A DNA stretch of 64,000 nucleotides from an uncultured Steroidobacter sp. GTDB taxonomy: Bacteria > Pseudomonadota > Gammaproteobacteria > Steroidobacterales > Steroidobacteraceae. Position 1 is the first letter of the stretch; every line of letters begins with the position of its first letter. The notes under the pieces are model-generated. The model was not told where the DNA came from. It worked only from the letters and a program-made list of their open reading frames with translations, and ran no database searches. Of the stretch, positions 29,184 to 37,564 are shown piece by piece. The position numbers and the translations under genes are program-made. Location: positions 62,001-126,000 of the forward strand of contig CALMII010000004.1 of NCBI GenBank assembly GCA_937864115.1, given 5' to 3'.

Positions 29184-29864
29184 ATGAAATCGACGATTCG
29201 CCCCGGCCGCCTACTCGCCATGGTCTGCCTGTTGAGTGCCGGGACCGCGGCTTGCAGCGGCGGGCAGGACACTGTTCCGGTCCAAGAGGTCCGGATACGA
29301 CTCTTTCCGACCGCCCTCGTGGCCGGCGTAGACCAACTTGTGCTTCGGATGAAGCCCACGGTCTTGCGTCGCGCCGATGGTTCCCACACCGCTGTGATCA
29401 CTGACAACTTCGGCAACAACGGCGCGAAGCTAACCTGCGCAGAAGATGCACGAGGATTCTCGACTTGTACCAGCAACGGCTTCGAACCGTTCGTGAATAT
29501 CTATCCGATCGATGCGTTGGGTCGACCAAATAGCCCCTTGGGATGGGGGCAACTGGCGAGCGACTATGAAGTGCCGCAGGGAACGTACCAGTCGATCACG
29601 ATCAGCGCGATCACTGAGCCCGGCGCACGGGATTCGTATGTCATTCTCAGCGACGGTCGCGAATGCGAAATCGAGCTTCGCTCCATGGACGACGCGCCTG
29701 AGATCACGTTCATCATCAATCACCAAGTCGGCGCTGATGTAGACTGGCAGTTCGCACTGATGGTCGTTTTTCCGAGCACGATCGACTCATCGCAATGTGC
29801 GAATGGATACGTGCTTCGCGCCTCCCCGGTTCGCGTTGAGATCACTCCGTACCAGCCTGCATGA
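29184..29864 (+). CDS. lipoprotein of unknown function
   Basis: 226 residues from ATG 29184, nine bases after AGGA; an ATG at 29175 overlaps that site. A lipoprotein signal ends LLSAGTAAC. The mature part is beta-rich with paired Cys (LTCAEDARGFSTCTSNG, GRECEIEL, SSQCANGY), suggesting a disulfide-bonded periplasmic domain. It ends just before a strong hairpin. No family recognised. Confidence 0.7.
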   Translation: MKSTIRPGRLLAMVCLLSAGTAACSGGQDTVPVQEVRIRLFPTALVAGVDQLVLRMKPTVLRRADGSHTAVITDNFGNNGAKLTCAEDARGFSTCTSNGFEPFVNIYPIDALGRPNSPLGWGQLASDYEVPQGTYQSITISAITEPGARDSYVILSDGRECEIELRSMDDAPEITFIINHQVGADVDWQFALMVVFPSTIDSSQCANGYVLRASPVRVEITPYQPA

Positions 29865-29881
29865 GATTGTAAAGAAGAGCA

Positions 29882-29921
29882 GCGGGGCGAGGCTTCCATG
29901 CCTCACCCCGCCACAGTTTTT
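29882..29921 (+). terminator. rho-independent-like terminator between convergent genes
   Basis: GCGGGGCGAGGC (29882-29893), loop TTCCAT, GCCTCACCCCGC (29900-29911) form a 12-bp stem with one mismatch, followed by CACAG and five T. It ends the lipoprotein transcript and, with a less ideal tail, may also stop leftward transcription from the PcfJ-like gene. Confidence 0.75.
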
Positions 29922-29924
29922 CAC

Positions 29925-31043
29925 CTAGTCAACGGGCTCTCCCGTCTCGATATCCTTGGTAGCCCGGAACTCCACGTCGCTGTGGGAGACGCGGACGTTG
30001 ACTTCGAGAGACACCGTGCCTTGGACGACGTCGATAGACAATTCGCCAAAGCCGCCATCGTTGTCGTACCAATTGACGCCCGTCTCTTCGAGATAGTCCT
30101 GGGCGATCTCCTTGATGGCTTCTTCCAGCGATAGCTGACGCAGTGTCCGTTCCGAGGCGTACGCGCCATTCTCGTAGTACTGGCGAATCCCCTCGAGCTC
30201 GACGCCGATCGCATCACCATCGATCTCTGCGCCAATGAACGCGACTCCATCGATGGAGCCGCTGTCCCCACTTCCGTCGAACGAGACTTCCACCGTCTCG
30301 ACGCCGTGCTGACGCAGCATTGGAAGCACTCGTCTCAGATTCTCCATGTACACGTGACGTTGGGCAGGCAGCGCTACCACATCACGTTGCATGATCGGAA
30401 TGCCGAGCATCTCGTGAACCTTTGATCGAACTTCCGCGGAGGGCGGCTCGTTCAGCCTGCTGCGGATCTGCAGGACGCGAAGTGGCTTGCAGTCGCCGGC
30501 GGTTTCCGCGACCTGCACCGTCCAGCGGCGTCGGTCTACGAAGACCACCACGATCACGGCATAGCCCGCCACGAGCATCTGATGGTAGCTCGCAACACAA
30601 TGTCGCTGTCGCAGGCCTTCCATGCCCAGCCGTCGGCTGTTGCGAATGACATAGCCGCAGAAGTGCTCCGGTAACCTCGAAACATACTTCGCGACGTCGT
30701 ACGAGACATTCTCGGCACGAAGTCGTACGAGTGTCTCGGCCCTGGACAGCCGATCGTGCTCGTCTCGCCAGCGCCGCGGACTCCAGCTCAACTTGACGCG
30801 TCGCCTCTGCGCGCGCGCCATCCGAATCACGTCTCGAACCGGAATGCCCTGGGCCTGCATGTGCAGGTAGGACACCGTGAAGCCGAGCAACCAATCTCGA
30901 TTGCCAGCAAGTTCGCCTGCGTCGAGAACTCCTTCCAAGACATCCGCACTGATGTGCTCGCTCTCCAGTAGGCGCGTCAACGGCATACCCACCTTCCGCG
31001 GCAATGCGTGCAATCGGTCATTGACGTTCAGTGCCGCGCTCAT
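29925..31043 (-). CDS. PcfJ-like protein with DUF6878-like C-terminus
   Basis: 372 residues from ATG 31043 (GGGAGG seven bases upstream, overlapping the previous stop). The middle holds LRQRHCVASYHQMLVAGYAVIVVV, the pattern of PcfJ-like proteins encoded on conjugative elements. The last 130 residues contain VSFDGSGDSGSIDGV and LSIDVVQGTVSLEVNVRVS, like the plasmid-borne DUF6878 family. It appears to be a fusion of the two. No membrane segments. Coupled to the DUF6915-like gene. Function unknown. Confidence 0.65.
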   Translation of the reverse strand: MSAALNVNDRLHALPRKVGMPLTRLLESEHISADVLEGVLDAGELAGNRDWLLGFTVSYLHMQAQGIPVRDVIRMARAQRRRVKLSWSPRRWRDEHDRLSRAETLVRLRAENVSYDVAKYVSRLPEHFCGYVIRNSRRLGMEGLRQRHCVASYHQMLVAGYAVIVVVFVDRRRWTVQVAETAGDCKPLRVLQIRSRLNEPPSAEVRSKVHEMLGIPIMQRDVVALPAQRHVYMENLRRVLPMLRQHGVETVEVSFDGSGDSGSIDGVAFIGAEIDGDAIGVELEGIRQYYENGAYASERTLRQLSLEEAIKEIAQDYLEETGVNWYDNDGGFGELSIDVVQGTVSLEVNVRVSHSDVEFRATKDIETGEPVD

Positions 31044-31396
31044 CGCGTGGCCTCCCGAGTGGCGTGCATCATTTGCCCTCTGGACATCCAGGGTTGAGGT
31101 TGCATGCAGCTCAGCCACTCCGCCAGCGACGGCACGCGGCCGCCACAGTCTTCACGGACGTGCAGCTCGCCCAGGAGGCGAACTGGAACGTCTTTGCCTT
31201 CGCTGTTTCTGATCGTGACGCCGAACACTCGCTCCGCTTCAAAAATCCCTTCCGCGTGGTGCCGCAACGCCCGGTGACGGAAATCGCAGAACGATTCCTT
31301 CGTCGCATCGAACCATTGATGCACCGGTAAATAGTCTTCCGGCGTTCCGCCGAAGATCCGCACGCTGGATTGCGCGTGATACAAAGGGTGCGTCAT
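31040..31396 (-). CDS. DUF6915-like protein
   Basis: 118 residues. The pattern HPLYHAQSSVRIFGGTPEDY, HQWFDATKESFCDFRHRAL, RHHAEGIFEAERVFG and VREDCGGRVPSLAEWLSCMQP matches the small DUF6915 family carried by plasmids, ICEs and phages. His-rich helices might bind metal, but no function is known. Its stop overlaps the next start (ATGA), so the two are produced together. Confidence 0.75.
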   Translation of the reverse strand: MTHPLYHAQSSVRIFGGTPEDYLPVHQWFDATKESFCDFRHRALRHHAEGIFEAERVFGVTIRNSEGKDVPVRLLGELHVREDCGGRVPSLAEWLSCMQPQPWMSRGQMMHATREATR

Positions 31397-31644
31397 CGTG
31401 CTTCCTCCAAGTGAATAGCATGAGGCGCACGACCCTCTGCGGTGTCGTACACCGCATGGGTGGGTAATGTGCTGAGCCGACTCTTCGTCAGCGTCGCGTT
31501 ACGGGCTCCGAGTCGGAGCAATGAGGGTGACGCAGTGCGCCGCCCAGAAATGCAGATGCGCTGAACTAAACGACTTCGGTGGCAAAGTCAGCAGCGCGAG
31601 AGAAGATAGGTAGAGCGTTTCTGGCTGGTCATTCCGTCGCCCTC

Positions 31645-31878
31645 ATGAAGCAGACACCGCGTTCCCCTCTCCGACGTTCGCAGTATCTCGCGGCCGCTTG
31701 CCGTATTCGGCAGTACGCAGATGCGATCGAGCAACGCTCGGCGCCTCTCACACCGCGAGGGCTCGCCGCGTTGACCTCCGCTATTCACGGCCTTTCCCGC
31801 TACGCGCAATCACTGTCACAGCGGCACCGCGCGGGCGGAAATCGCCGAACTTCGAATATCGAGATCAAGAAGCAGTAA
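31645..31878 (+). CDS. small basic protein
   Basis: 77 residues from ATG 31645; a longer frame starts at 31579 without a better ribosome site. Predicted as helical and basic (LRRSQYLAAACRIRQYADAIEQR). A good hairpin 20 bases after the stop supports that it is a real transcript end. No family recognised. Confidence 0.45.
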   Translation: MKQTPRSPLRRSQYLAAACRIRQYADAIEQRSAPLTPRGLAALTSAIHGLSRYAQSLSQRHRAGGNRRTSNIEIKKQ

Positions 31879-31897
31879 TCGCCATGCTATGAGCAGC

Positions 31898-31928
31898 GGG
31901 ACGGAAGTTGTGATTCAACTCCGGTCCC
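31898..31928 (+). terminator. hairpin downstream of the small basic gene
   Basis: GGGAC (31898-31902) pairs with GTCCC (31924-31928), and AGTTG (31906-31910) with CAACT (31916-31920); internal bases are unequal. Five-base loop TGATT. There is no T run, so it may be a weak or factor-dependent terminator. Confidence 0.45.
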
Positions 31929-32283
31929 ATACGCAAGCCACGCGCAGAATGCGGTGGCTCAATCAATCCTAAGAGATCACGACAGGCGGCTCAAGCGCAT
32001 CCGCGAGGACCGGGTTCGATGCGATTCTCGCTGTGCCACGCAGAGCCCTCTGCGCTTGCTTCGCATGAAGCTCAATGGCGGAGCGACCAGAGAATGGAGC
32101 GGAGCTCAGGCGGGATGAACGTCGGATGTGGCAGCGGCGAGCTCACTAGGCACTCAGAGGGGAAGACTCGGCGAAAGTTGTAAATCCGCCCTCACCCGCA
32201 CTTTCCTCTACCGGCGCCCCGAGTTGCGCTTTCGCATCGTCGAGCGAGATTGCTCATACGAATCTCTCTCGGAGTGCGTATCA
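31929..32283. other. 355-base stretch without a recognised feature
   Basis: It lies between the hairpin after the small basic gene and the start of the DUF2026-like gene. No convincing reading frame, promoter or repeat was seen. A longer in-frame start of the next gene at 32128 would cover part of it, but the extra residues look like out-of-frame translation. Confidence 0.4.
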
Positions 32284-32928
32284 GTGGGCCAAGCCAAGCG
32301 TCGATCGATGGAAACACAAAGCGTGCTGCAGTCTCTGCAGGACCATGTGCCGTGCGTTTCACTTGCTCTTCGAAAGCTCGCCATCGCCGCGAGCCCTCAA
32401 ATCGGTCGCGACTGTTATGCGCATGCAGAACTTGGACGATTGCTGCTGGCGGATCTAGACATCCAGGCGCATACCGTCGTGGGATACGCCGCGTGGCGCA
32501 TCGGCCCTGGCTCCGGCGATGTGATCGCACACGTTCCACAGGCCGAATCACAAACGACAGCGAATGCGTCCGGTCTGATGTATCACACCTGGCTGGAATG
32601 CGCGGACGTCGTAATCGACTTCACAACGTACCAGTTCGCGACCAAGGCGCGCGAACTGGACGCGTTGGATGGCGGGACCACTCAAGTCGAATGGCGCCCT
32701 GACTTCCTCTTGCTTTCCAAACAGCAAACGTGTCGATTCAGTGAGGTAAGGCAATCGTTCGATTTTGGTCTTGCCTACTACGAAGCACGCCCCGCGTTGG
32801 ACGCCGTGCTCCGCAAGGCATTCTCTGTGGACCCGCGCGATGTCCACACTGCGCGCCTGATTCTTCAAAACCCCGATCTTCACGTCGTCGGCCCAAACCA
32901 TCTCTCGCGCATGGGAGCCACACCATGA
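32284..32928 (+). CDS. DUF2026-like protein, possibly transglutaminase-fold
   Basis: About 214 residues from GTG 32284 (GGAG nine bases upstream); an ATG at 32308 is the alternative. Conserved points: QIGRDCYAHAELGRLLL (Cys), VVGYAAWRIG, IAHVPQ, YHTWLECADVVIDFTTYQF (His then Asp). The Cys-His-Asp order and strand pattern are those of transglutaminase or NAT-like folds, so a cysteine-dependent enzyme is plausible. DUF2026 proteins occur on mobile elements with unknown role. Coupled to the next gene by ATGA. Confidence 0.6.
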   Translation: MGQAKRRSMETQSVLQSLQDHVPCVSLALRKLAIAASPQIGRDCYAHAELGRLLLADLDIQAHTVVGYAAWRIGPGSGDVIAHVPQAESQTTANASGLMYHTWLECADVVIDFTTYQFATKARELDALDGGTTQVEWRPDFLLLSKQQTCRFSEVRQSFDFGLAYYEARPALDAVLRKAFSVDPRDVHTARLILQNPDLHVVGPNHLSRMGATP

Positions 32929-33209
32929 GCGGCACGCTTCGCGCTGATCCACACGGTGCTTCCGAACATGTGCCAGAGCGCAAGGCCCTGCGCTGCGACA
33001 TGAAAAGCGACTGCACGCAGCCGGTCACTCACATCGGTGAGAAGGGCTTCATTTACTGCACCAAGCACGCCGCTTGCCGAAGGGGCTGGGAGCGATGCCG
33101 AACAATGCGCAAGTGGGAGCTCACGTTGCTGCGATCCGGCAAGCCATTGCCTTCATACAGGCGCACGCGCAAGCCGGTTCCGACCGCGACCGTCGTCGGC
33201 GAATGTTGA
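32925..33209 (+). CDS. small Cys/His protein
   Basis: 94 residues; its ATG overlaps the stop of the DUF2026-like gene. A CDMKSDC, then YCTKHAAC, RRGWERC pattern gives five Cys and nearby His residues, consistent with a zinc-binding knuckle. The C-terminus is basic and proline-rich. No named family. Confidence 0.6.
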   Translation: MSGTLRADPHGASEHVPERKALRCDMKSDCTQPVTHIGEKGFIYCTKHAACRRGWERCRTMRKWELTLLRSGKPLPSYRRTRKPVPTATVVGEC

Positions 33210-33254
33210 TGAGGCGCACCTATGCATGGTCTGCACAAGCGCGCTGCGCCGCCG

Positions 33255-33725
33255 CTACTTCGCTTTTGATTTCGTGGCTTTCGTCATACCCCATTTGCGC
33301 TTCCACTTCTTCAGGGTGAAGAAATTAACGCCATGCTTGGCAGCAATTTCTTTACCGGGCACGCCGCGCTGAAAATCTTGCTTCACCGCCGACTTCACGG
33401 CTTCGGAATGCTTCTGCTGTACTTTTCTCTGTGATGTGCTGGACTTCGTCGCACCACTTGCCTTTGCTTCGTGCCGCTTCTTTACGCCGGTCCCTGCGCT
33501 CGCCGCGCCTTTTGCGGCCGGTGTCGGCCGCGTGCCGAGTTTGGCGCGAAAGTTCTGGGATGCGTACGGCAAAAGCGCTTCTACGAGTGAGTCCACGCTC
33601 TTGAGCCCCAACTTCTTCGGCAGTGACGTGTAAAGGGCGGCGGACTCCTTGCTTATCTGAGCCTGCAGCGTGGCACGCCGCTGTTCGATCTTGTTGAGCT
33701 CCTTTTGCAAGTTCTCTAGTCTCAC
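33255..33725 (-). CDS. coiled-coil plus HTH DNA-binding protein
   Basis: 156 residues from GTG 33725, eight bases after GGAG. The N-terminal 30 residues form a coiled coil (NLQKELNKIEQRRATLQAQI). The middle is a Lys/Ala/Thr-rich linker. The C-terminal 45 residues hold an HTH, DFQRGVPGKEIAAKHGVNFFTLKKWKRKWG, like those of transposase or phage small DNA-binding proteins. The overall layout recalls H-NS-like oligomer plus DNA-binding proteins, but no H-NS motif is present. Confidence 0.6.
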   Translation of the reverse strand: MRLENLQKELNKIEQRRATLQAQISKESAALYTSLPKKLGLKSVDSLVEALLPYASQNFRAKLGTRPTPAAKGAASAGTGVKKRHEAKASGATKSSTSQRKVQQKHSEAVKSAVKQDFQRGVPGKEIAAKHGVNFFTLKKWKRKWGMTKATKSKAK

Positions 33726-34013
33726 TTGGAAATCTCCGCTTTAAGTGGCCCGGCCACGACGGCGCGTATCGTACTCGATACCGGTCCGGAGGATTCGTGA
33801 CACGCTTGCGTGGCGTATGTATCGCTGCGCTCTCGGTGTCAGAGTCTGTGAGATGCACAGCAGGCAGGAAGTGCGAGCACGCAGTTGAGGGGGAGCGCTC
33901 CATCGTCGATGTGTTCAGGTCTGCTGCGCGATCGCAAGCGCCAGGCATAGTGCCCCCGAGATTGCATCTGCCGCGATGGGGTTGAAGATGACGCGCATAT
34001 CGGAGGAGAAGAT

Positions 34014-34262
34014 ATGCGCATTCAAGCAATCTATTTAGACGGGCGAGTGTGGGAAGGGGCCACGGAACTGCCGGAAACGAGGGTGCACGAGCTTTCCGCG
34101 GCGCTCGTCAACTGCGAGCGGGATTGTCTCGTCTATCGGGCGTTGAATTCGTCGAACACCATCATCGCCGAGTGGATCCGATCCCATCGTGGATGGATTT
34201 CGGTCCGTCATGTCACTCATCAAGCCTCAGACGAGCCGGGCGGCGCAACCGCGCGAGCCTAG
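34014..34262 (+). CDS. small unknown protein
   Basis: 82 residues from ATG 34014, seven bases after GGAGG. Starts MRIQAIYLDGRVWEGATELPE; alpha/beta, soluble, one Cys pair apart (NCERDC). Convergent with the membrane protein that ends six bases on. No family recognised. Confidence 0.6.
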   Translation: MRIQAIYLDGRVWEGATELPETRVHELSAALVNCERDCLVYRALNSSNTIIAEWIRSHRGWISVRHVTHQASDEPGGATARA

Positions 34263-34267
34263 CGAGC

Positions 34268-34576
34268 CTAAATCAGGGCGGCCGCCGCACCAAACACGAC
34301 TGCAGCGGCAGCACTGCCGAGCATGATCGTGACGTGCAAGCGGCCATCGCCACTCGCCCCAAAACGCATCAGCTTCGCCAACACTGCGAGCGGGATCGAC
34401 GCGCAGACGAAGGCTAGAGCGCGCAGAAAATCCGCCGACGCCACTTCCAAAGACGGCGGCCACCAGTACCGTAAGCTCATCGCTGCGAGTGCGCACGCGA
34501 CGAGGATGCAAACCATTCCGACGCGAATCCGCCATCTCACGAACGTGGCTGCGCTCACTGCATTTTCTGCGTGCAT
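34268..34576 (-). CDS. small membrane protein with three hydrophobic helices
   Basis: About 102 residues if started at ATG 34576. Hydrophobic helices near residues 18-36, 50-66 and 80-100 (MVCILVACALAAM, LRALAFVCASIPLAVLA, IMLGSAAAAVVFGAAAAL). No motif. It follows another small membrane protein on the same strand. Confidence 0.5.
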   Translation of the reverse strand: MHAENAVSAATFVRWRIRVGMVCILVACALAAMSLRYWWPPSLEVASADFLRALAFVCASIPLAVLAKLMRFGASGDGRLHVTIMLGSAAAAVVFGAAAALI

Positions 34577-34633
34577 TTGCGCGCTCGAGCGAAAGCGCGA
34601 GCTTCGACAGACCGCCGCGTGCAAGCCAGCCGT

Positions 34634-34903
34634 TCAGACGCCGATTCCTAGAAGGTGAACGAGAGCTCCTGCGATGAACAGGGCCGCTGCTACACGCCAG
34701 CCAGACCCATGCTTCCACAGCAGGACGGCAAAGATGAACGCCAGGCCCGTCGCGATCGAATCGCAGAGGAGACGCCAATTGCGGAAACGAGACCGCTTCC
34801 AGACTGGGTCCCTAGCGGCTAGAAGAAGTCTCTCGTAGGCGCGACTGGGCTGCCGATCGTGCGCTTGAGCCGCTCGACCTCCTTCAACGTGGCGACCACC
34901 CAT
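34634..34903 (-). CDS. small membrane protein, start uncertain
   Basis: The C-terminal 60 residues contain two hydrophobic helices (SIATGLAFIFAVLLW and VAAALFIAGALVHLLGIGV). The only good start, ATG 34903, lies inside the Sel1-like gene, so the first residues may not be translated. No family recognised. Confidence 0.4.
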   Translation of the reverse strand: MGGRHVEGGRAAQAHDRQPSRAYERLLLAARDPVWKRSRFRNWRLLCDSIATGLAFIFAVLLWKHGSGWRVAAALFIAGALVHLLGIGV

Positions 34904-35706
34904 CGTTCCTGACCCAGCCCCATCCGGTGTGCGAGCTGGCGCCACTTCGGCGCATGCCGAATCACCAGATGAACCGCGCGAATGCGGTTCGCAGGCACTC
35001 CGTGCAATCCTTTCCAATATACGAGCCCCAACTCGGCCGCGGTGCCAGCATCGCGGGCGGCTGCGTTCTCGAGCAACTCAAGCGCCCTGGTCGTCTGCTT
35101 CGGCGCATGTGTTCCTTCGAGCCATAGAAACCCCACCTCGGCGCCGAAAGCGCGTCTCTCGACGGCGCGCTCCATCATCTCGATCGCTGAGGGATCTCTG
35201 TCGCGACCCGGCACTTCGCCTTAGACGAGGGCGCTGCCGAACGCGTTCAAGCACAACGGGCTGTTTCGACTCGCACCCGCTTCCAGCGCTCGATAGGCCT
35301 CCACCAGTTCGCCTTTGCGTCGGTGTCGCACGTAGCTGCGAAAGTGTGGAACGCCGACATCCGCACGCACTGAATAGGGCGCGTCCGGCGACGGACCGAT
35401 CCTGGGCGCCGCGGCCGCCGTGATGCGCCCATCGAGCACATCGCGGATCCAATAGATGTGCCCCAGCCGGACGGTCCCGTCATTCGCAGCTTGAACGCGC
35501 TGAAGCCACGCTTTGAAGTCCTTCCGTTCTGAAACAGGCGTGACGGACATGAAGTCACGAATCTCGTCCTCGTCCAACACATCAAACTGCCGGTCGACGA
35601 CGCGTTCCGCCGCCTGAAGTTTGGCGCTCTCGCGTTTCGCCGCGGCCGCCAACGCTGCGAGCAGCAGACCAAGCCCCATCCAGGCGAAGGTGTCGATTCC
35701 GAACAT
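34819..35706 (-). pseudogene. Sel1-repeat membrane protein with an in-frame stop
   Basis: The frame from ATG 35706 gives an N-terminal transmembrane helix (about 4-24), a charged region and a helical repeat ending NAFGSALV. It is then cut by TAA (35221-35223). The very same frame continues GEVPGRDRDPSAIEMMERAVE and AAELGLVYWKGLHG to 34819. These two parts join as one Sel1-like repeat array (LG...A...GE...RD...A). So a single gene of about 295 codons is interrupted by one nonsense codon. If real, only a 160-residue product, or a restart at GTG 35214, would be made. Confidence 0.65.
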
Positions 35707-35903
35707 TCCTAGCTTCCTCATTCTTCGACTTTGAGCACGGGCCTTAGGTTTCCCGGCAGACCCCTGTCCACGCGGGACGATTCTAGGGTTCTCGTTTGAT
35801 CGGCTCGTCGAACAACCGTGCGCTCAAGGCCTCTTTCGCTGGCCGTGCAGTGTGACGCTCGGCTGCTATACAGGAACGATCCTCATCCATCACACGAATC
35901 ATC

Positions 35904-36275
35904 ATGAGCCCGAAGCAAGCCACAGAATGCGTTGCAGCCACACCGAATCGTACGGCGCTTGATCTGCTCGATGAAGCTGCGCGATTCATTGAAGGATATG
36001 CGGGGAGCGCGGAGTCCGGCTTCGTTCGTCAGCGCCGAGCGCTTGCGTGGTTGCGGGACTTTTACGCGCACCGCGAGGCGGTGGCACAGCGCCATCAGGA
36101 GCTCGATGAATCCTGGTTCGCGGACACCATCGCGGAACTGCGCGTCAGCGATTGCAGCGTGGGCCTTTTCCCTGCCGACACGGATGACGCGCTCGCCTCG
36201 GACCTCGCACTCGCAGTGGCCGATCACTTTCGGACGGAGATGGCCGTTCGGCACTCCAGTACCGACGCCAAGTAA
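35904..36275 (+). CDS. small soluble protein before the Mom-like gene
   Basis: 123 residues, helical and acidic. It opens MSPKQATECVAATPNRTALDLLDEAARFIEGYA and contains LAWLRDFYAHREAVAQRHQELDESWF. It ends seven bases before the Mom-like gene, the likely operon partner. In phage Mu, mom is preceded by the small com gene, a translational activator with a zinc finger; this protein has no zinc finger, so the parallel is only positional. Confidence 0.6.
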   Translation: MSPKQATECVAATPNRTALDLLDEAARFIEGYAGSAESGFVRQRRALAWLRDFYAHREAVAQRHQELDESWFADTIAELRVSDCSVGLFPADTDDALASDLALAVADHFRTEMAVRHSSTDAK

Positions 36276-36282
36276 ACATCGT

Positions 36283-37074
36283 ATGGAAGCGCGCTCGCCC
36301 GACGCGAACATTCCTGTTCAGCTCGATCTGTACTGTCAGCGCTGGAGTTTTCGACGCGCGCGATATCGGCCCGCTGGCGAAGTGTTCGATCCGCAGCGCG
36401 CATCCGTTGAACCCATCGACGAACGCCAGGCAAAAGCGTTCGTCGTCACGCATCACTACTCCGGCACATATCCTGCGGCTCGATTCCGCGCCGGCATTTT
36501 TGTGAAAGAGCCGTTCCGACGAGAACGTCTCGCCGGCGTGGGCGTGTTCTCGGTGCCAATGAATCAGCAAGTCATTCCAGCCTACTTTCCCAATCTCACT
36601 TCCGGAGAAGGGGTGGAGCTCGGCAGGTTCGTGCTCGATGACTCACTGGCCGCAAACGCGGAGAGCTGGGCGATCGCACGCATGAACCGGCTGCTGCGAC
36701 GCGAATTGCCCGGCATCTCTGGTGTCGTCGCGTACTGCGATCCCATCGAGCGCCGAGACATCGACGGCCGGCTCGTGAAACGAGGACACGTCGGTACCAT
36801 CTACCGTGCCACGAACGCCAGCTATCGCGGTCGATCGAGCCCAACTACGCTGTGGTTAACACCCTCCGGCGAGGGTATTACAGACCGACTGCTTTCGAAG
36901 ATCCGGCTCGGAGAGCAAGGAGAAGGGTACGCGATGGCACGATTGCGTGAGGGCGGTGCACCCTCACGCACATTGAAGGAGAATGGGGCTCGGTATGTGG
37001 CTCGGCTGAAGGAAATCGGTTGGCTGCGTGCTCAGCGCCATCCCGGGAATTTCGTATTCACCTGGCGCGTTTGA
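36283..37074 (+). CDS. Mom-like DNA modification protein (GNAT fold)
   Basis: 263 residues from ATG 36283. Motifs of the Mom/GNAT-like family: HHYSGTYPAARFRAGIF (about 57-73), GVELGRFVLDDSLAANAESW (110-129), GVVAYCDP (147-154) and GHVGTIYRATNASYRG (168-183). Phage Mu Mom converts adenine in DNA to a carbamoylmethyl-type derivative and protects it from restriction. Length is similar to Mom. The key Tyr/Asp/Ser residues are plausible but not confirmed. The family call is from motifs; the substrate is inference. Confidence 0.75.
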   Translation: MEARSPDANIPVQLDLYCQRWSFRRARYRPAGEVFDPQRASVEPIDERQAKAFVVTHHYSGTYPAARFRAGIFVKEPFRRERLAGVGVFSVPMNQQVIPAYFPNLTSGEGVELGRFVLDDSLAANAESWAIARMNRLLRRELPGISGVVAYCDPIERRDIDGRLVKRGHVGTIYRATNASYRGRSSPTTLWLTPSGEGITDRLLSKIRLGEQGEGYAMARLREGGAPSRTLKENGARYVARLKEIGWLRAQRHPGNFVFTWRV

Positions 37075-37106
37075 GACGTGTCGGCACGCAGGCATGGAGA
37101 AAGCGC

Positions 37107-37334
37107 ATGTACGCCTTCTTGTTTGTTACCCACGACAACAGATGGGGTCGCCTGTTCGAGCGTGTCCCGTTCAATCAGGCATACGAAGTCGTTCATCGCC
37201 TGCAGCGCGAAGGCTATCGGCTGGCCGCAGGTCGCATCAGCACCGGCAATCCCATGCATACCTTCTGCGGCTGGCGTGATCTGTCTGAAACCGAGCTCGA
37301 TGCTCTCGCCCAAAGTGAGCAGAAGATGACGTGA
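37107..37334 (+). CDS. small unknown protein after the Mom-like gene
   Basis: 75 residues from ATG 37107, seven bases after GGAGA. Starts MYAFLFVTHDNRWGRLFERVPF and ends in an acidic helix (SETELDALAQSEQK). Beta-alpha pattern, soluble. It lies 32 bases after the Mom-like gene and may share its transcript. No family recognised. Confidence 0.55.
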   Translation: MYAFLFVTHDNRWGRLFERVPFNQAYEVVHRLQREGYRLAAGRISTGNPMHTFCGWRDLSETELDALAQSEQKMT

Positions 37335-37513
37335 TTGCGGGCATCGCGGCGGGCTTCCGGGATTGCGCAGGTGCGCAGAGCTTTCTGGAAAACATGTCGC
37401 CCGTGCTGGTTAGTGAGCCGAGTCAAAGGGCGTCGGTCCTTATGCTTTGTCCGCATAGGAACTCAGTGTCCGAGTACCTTCGCCTCAGATAAGGGGTTAT
37501 GAATTAGAGTGAA

Positions 37514-37539
37514 GAAGGCACACCAGACGGCGTGCCTTC
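37514..37539. terminator. hairpin between convergent genes
   Basis: GAAGGCAC (37514-37521) pairs perfectly with GTGCCTTC (37532-37539) around a 10-base loop. No T run follows. It sits between the plus-strand gene ending at 37334 and the minus-strand gene ending at 37565. Confidence 0.5.
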
Positions 37540-37564
37540 CTCCTTCGATCGTCCCCCGCCCTCT

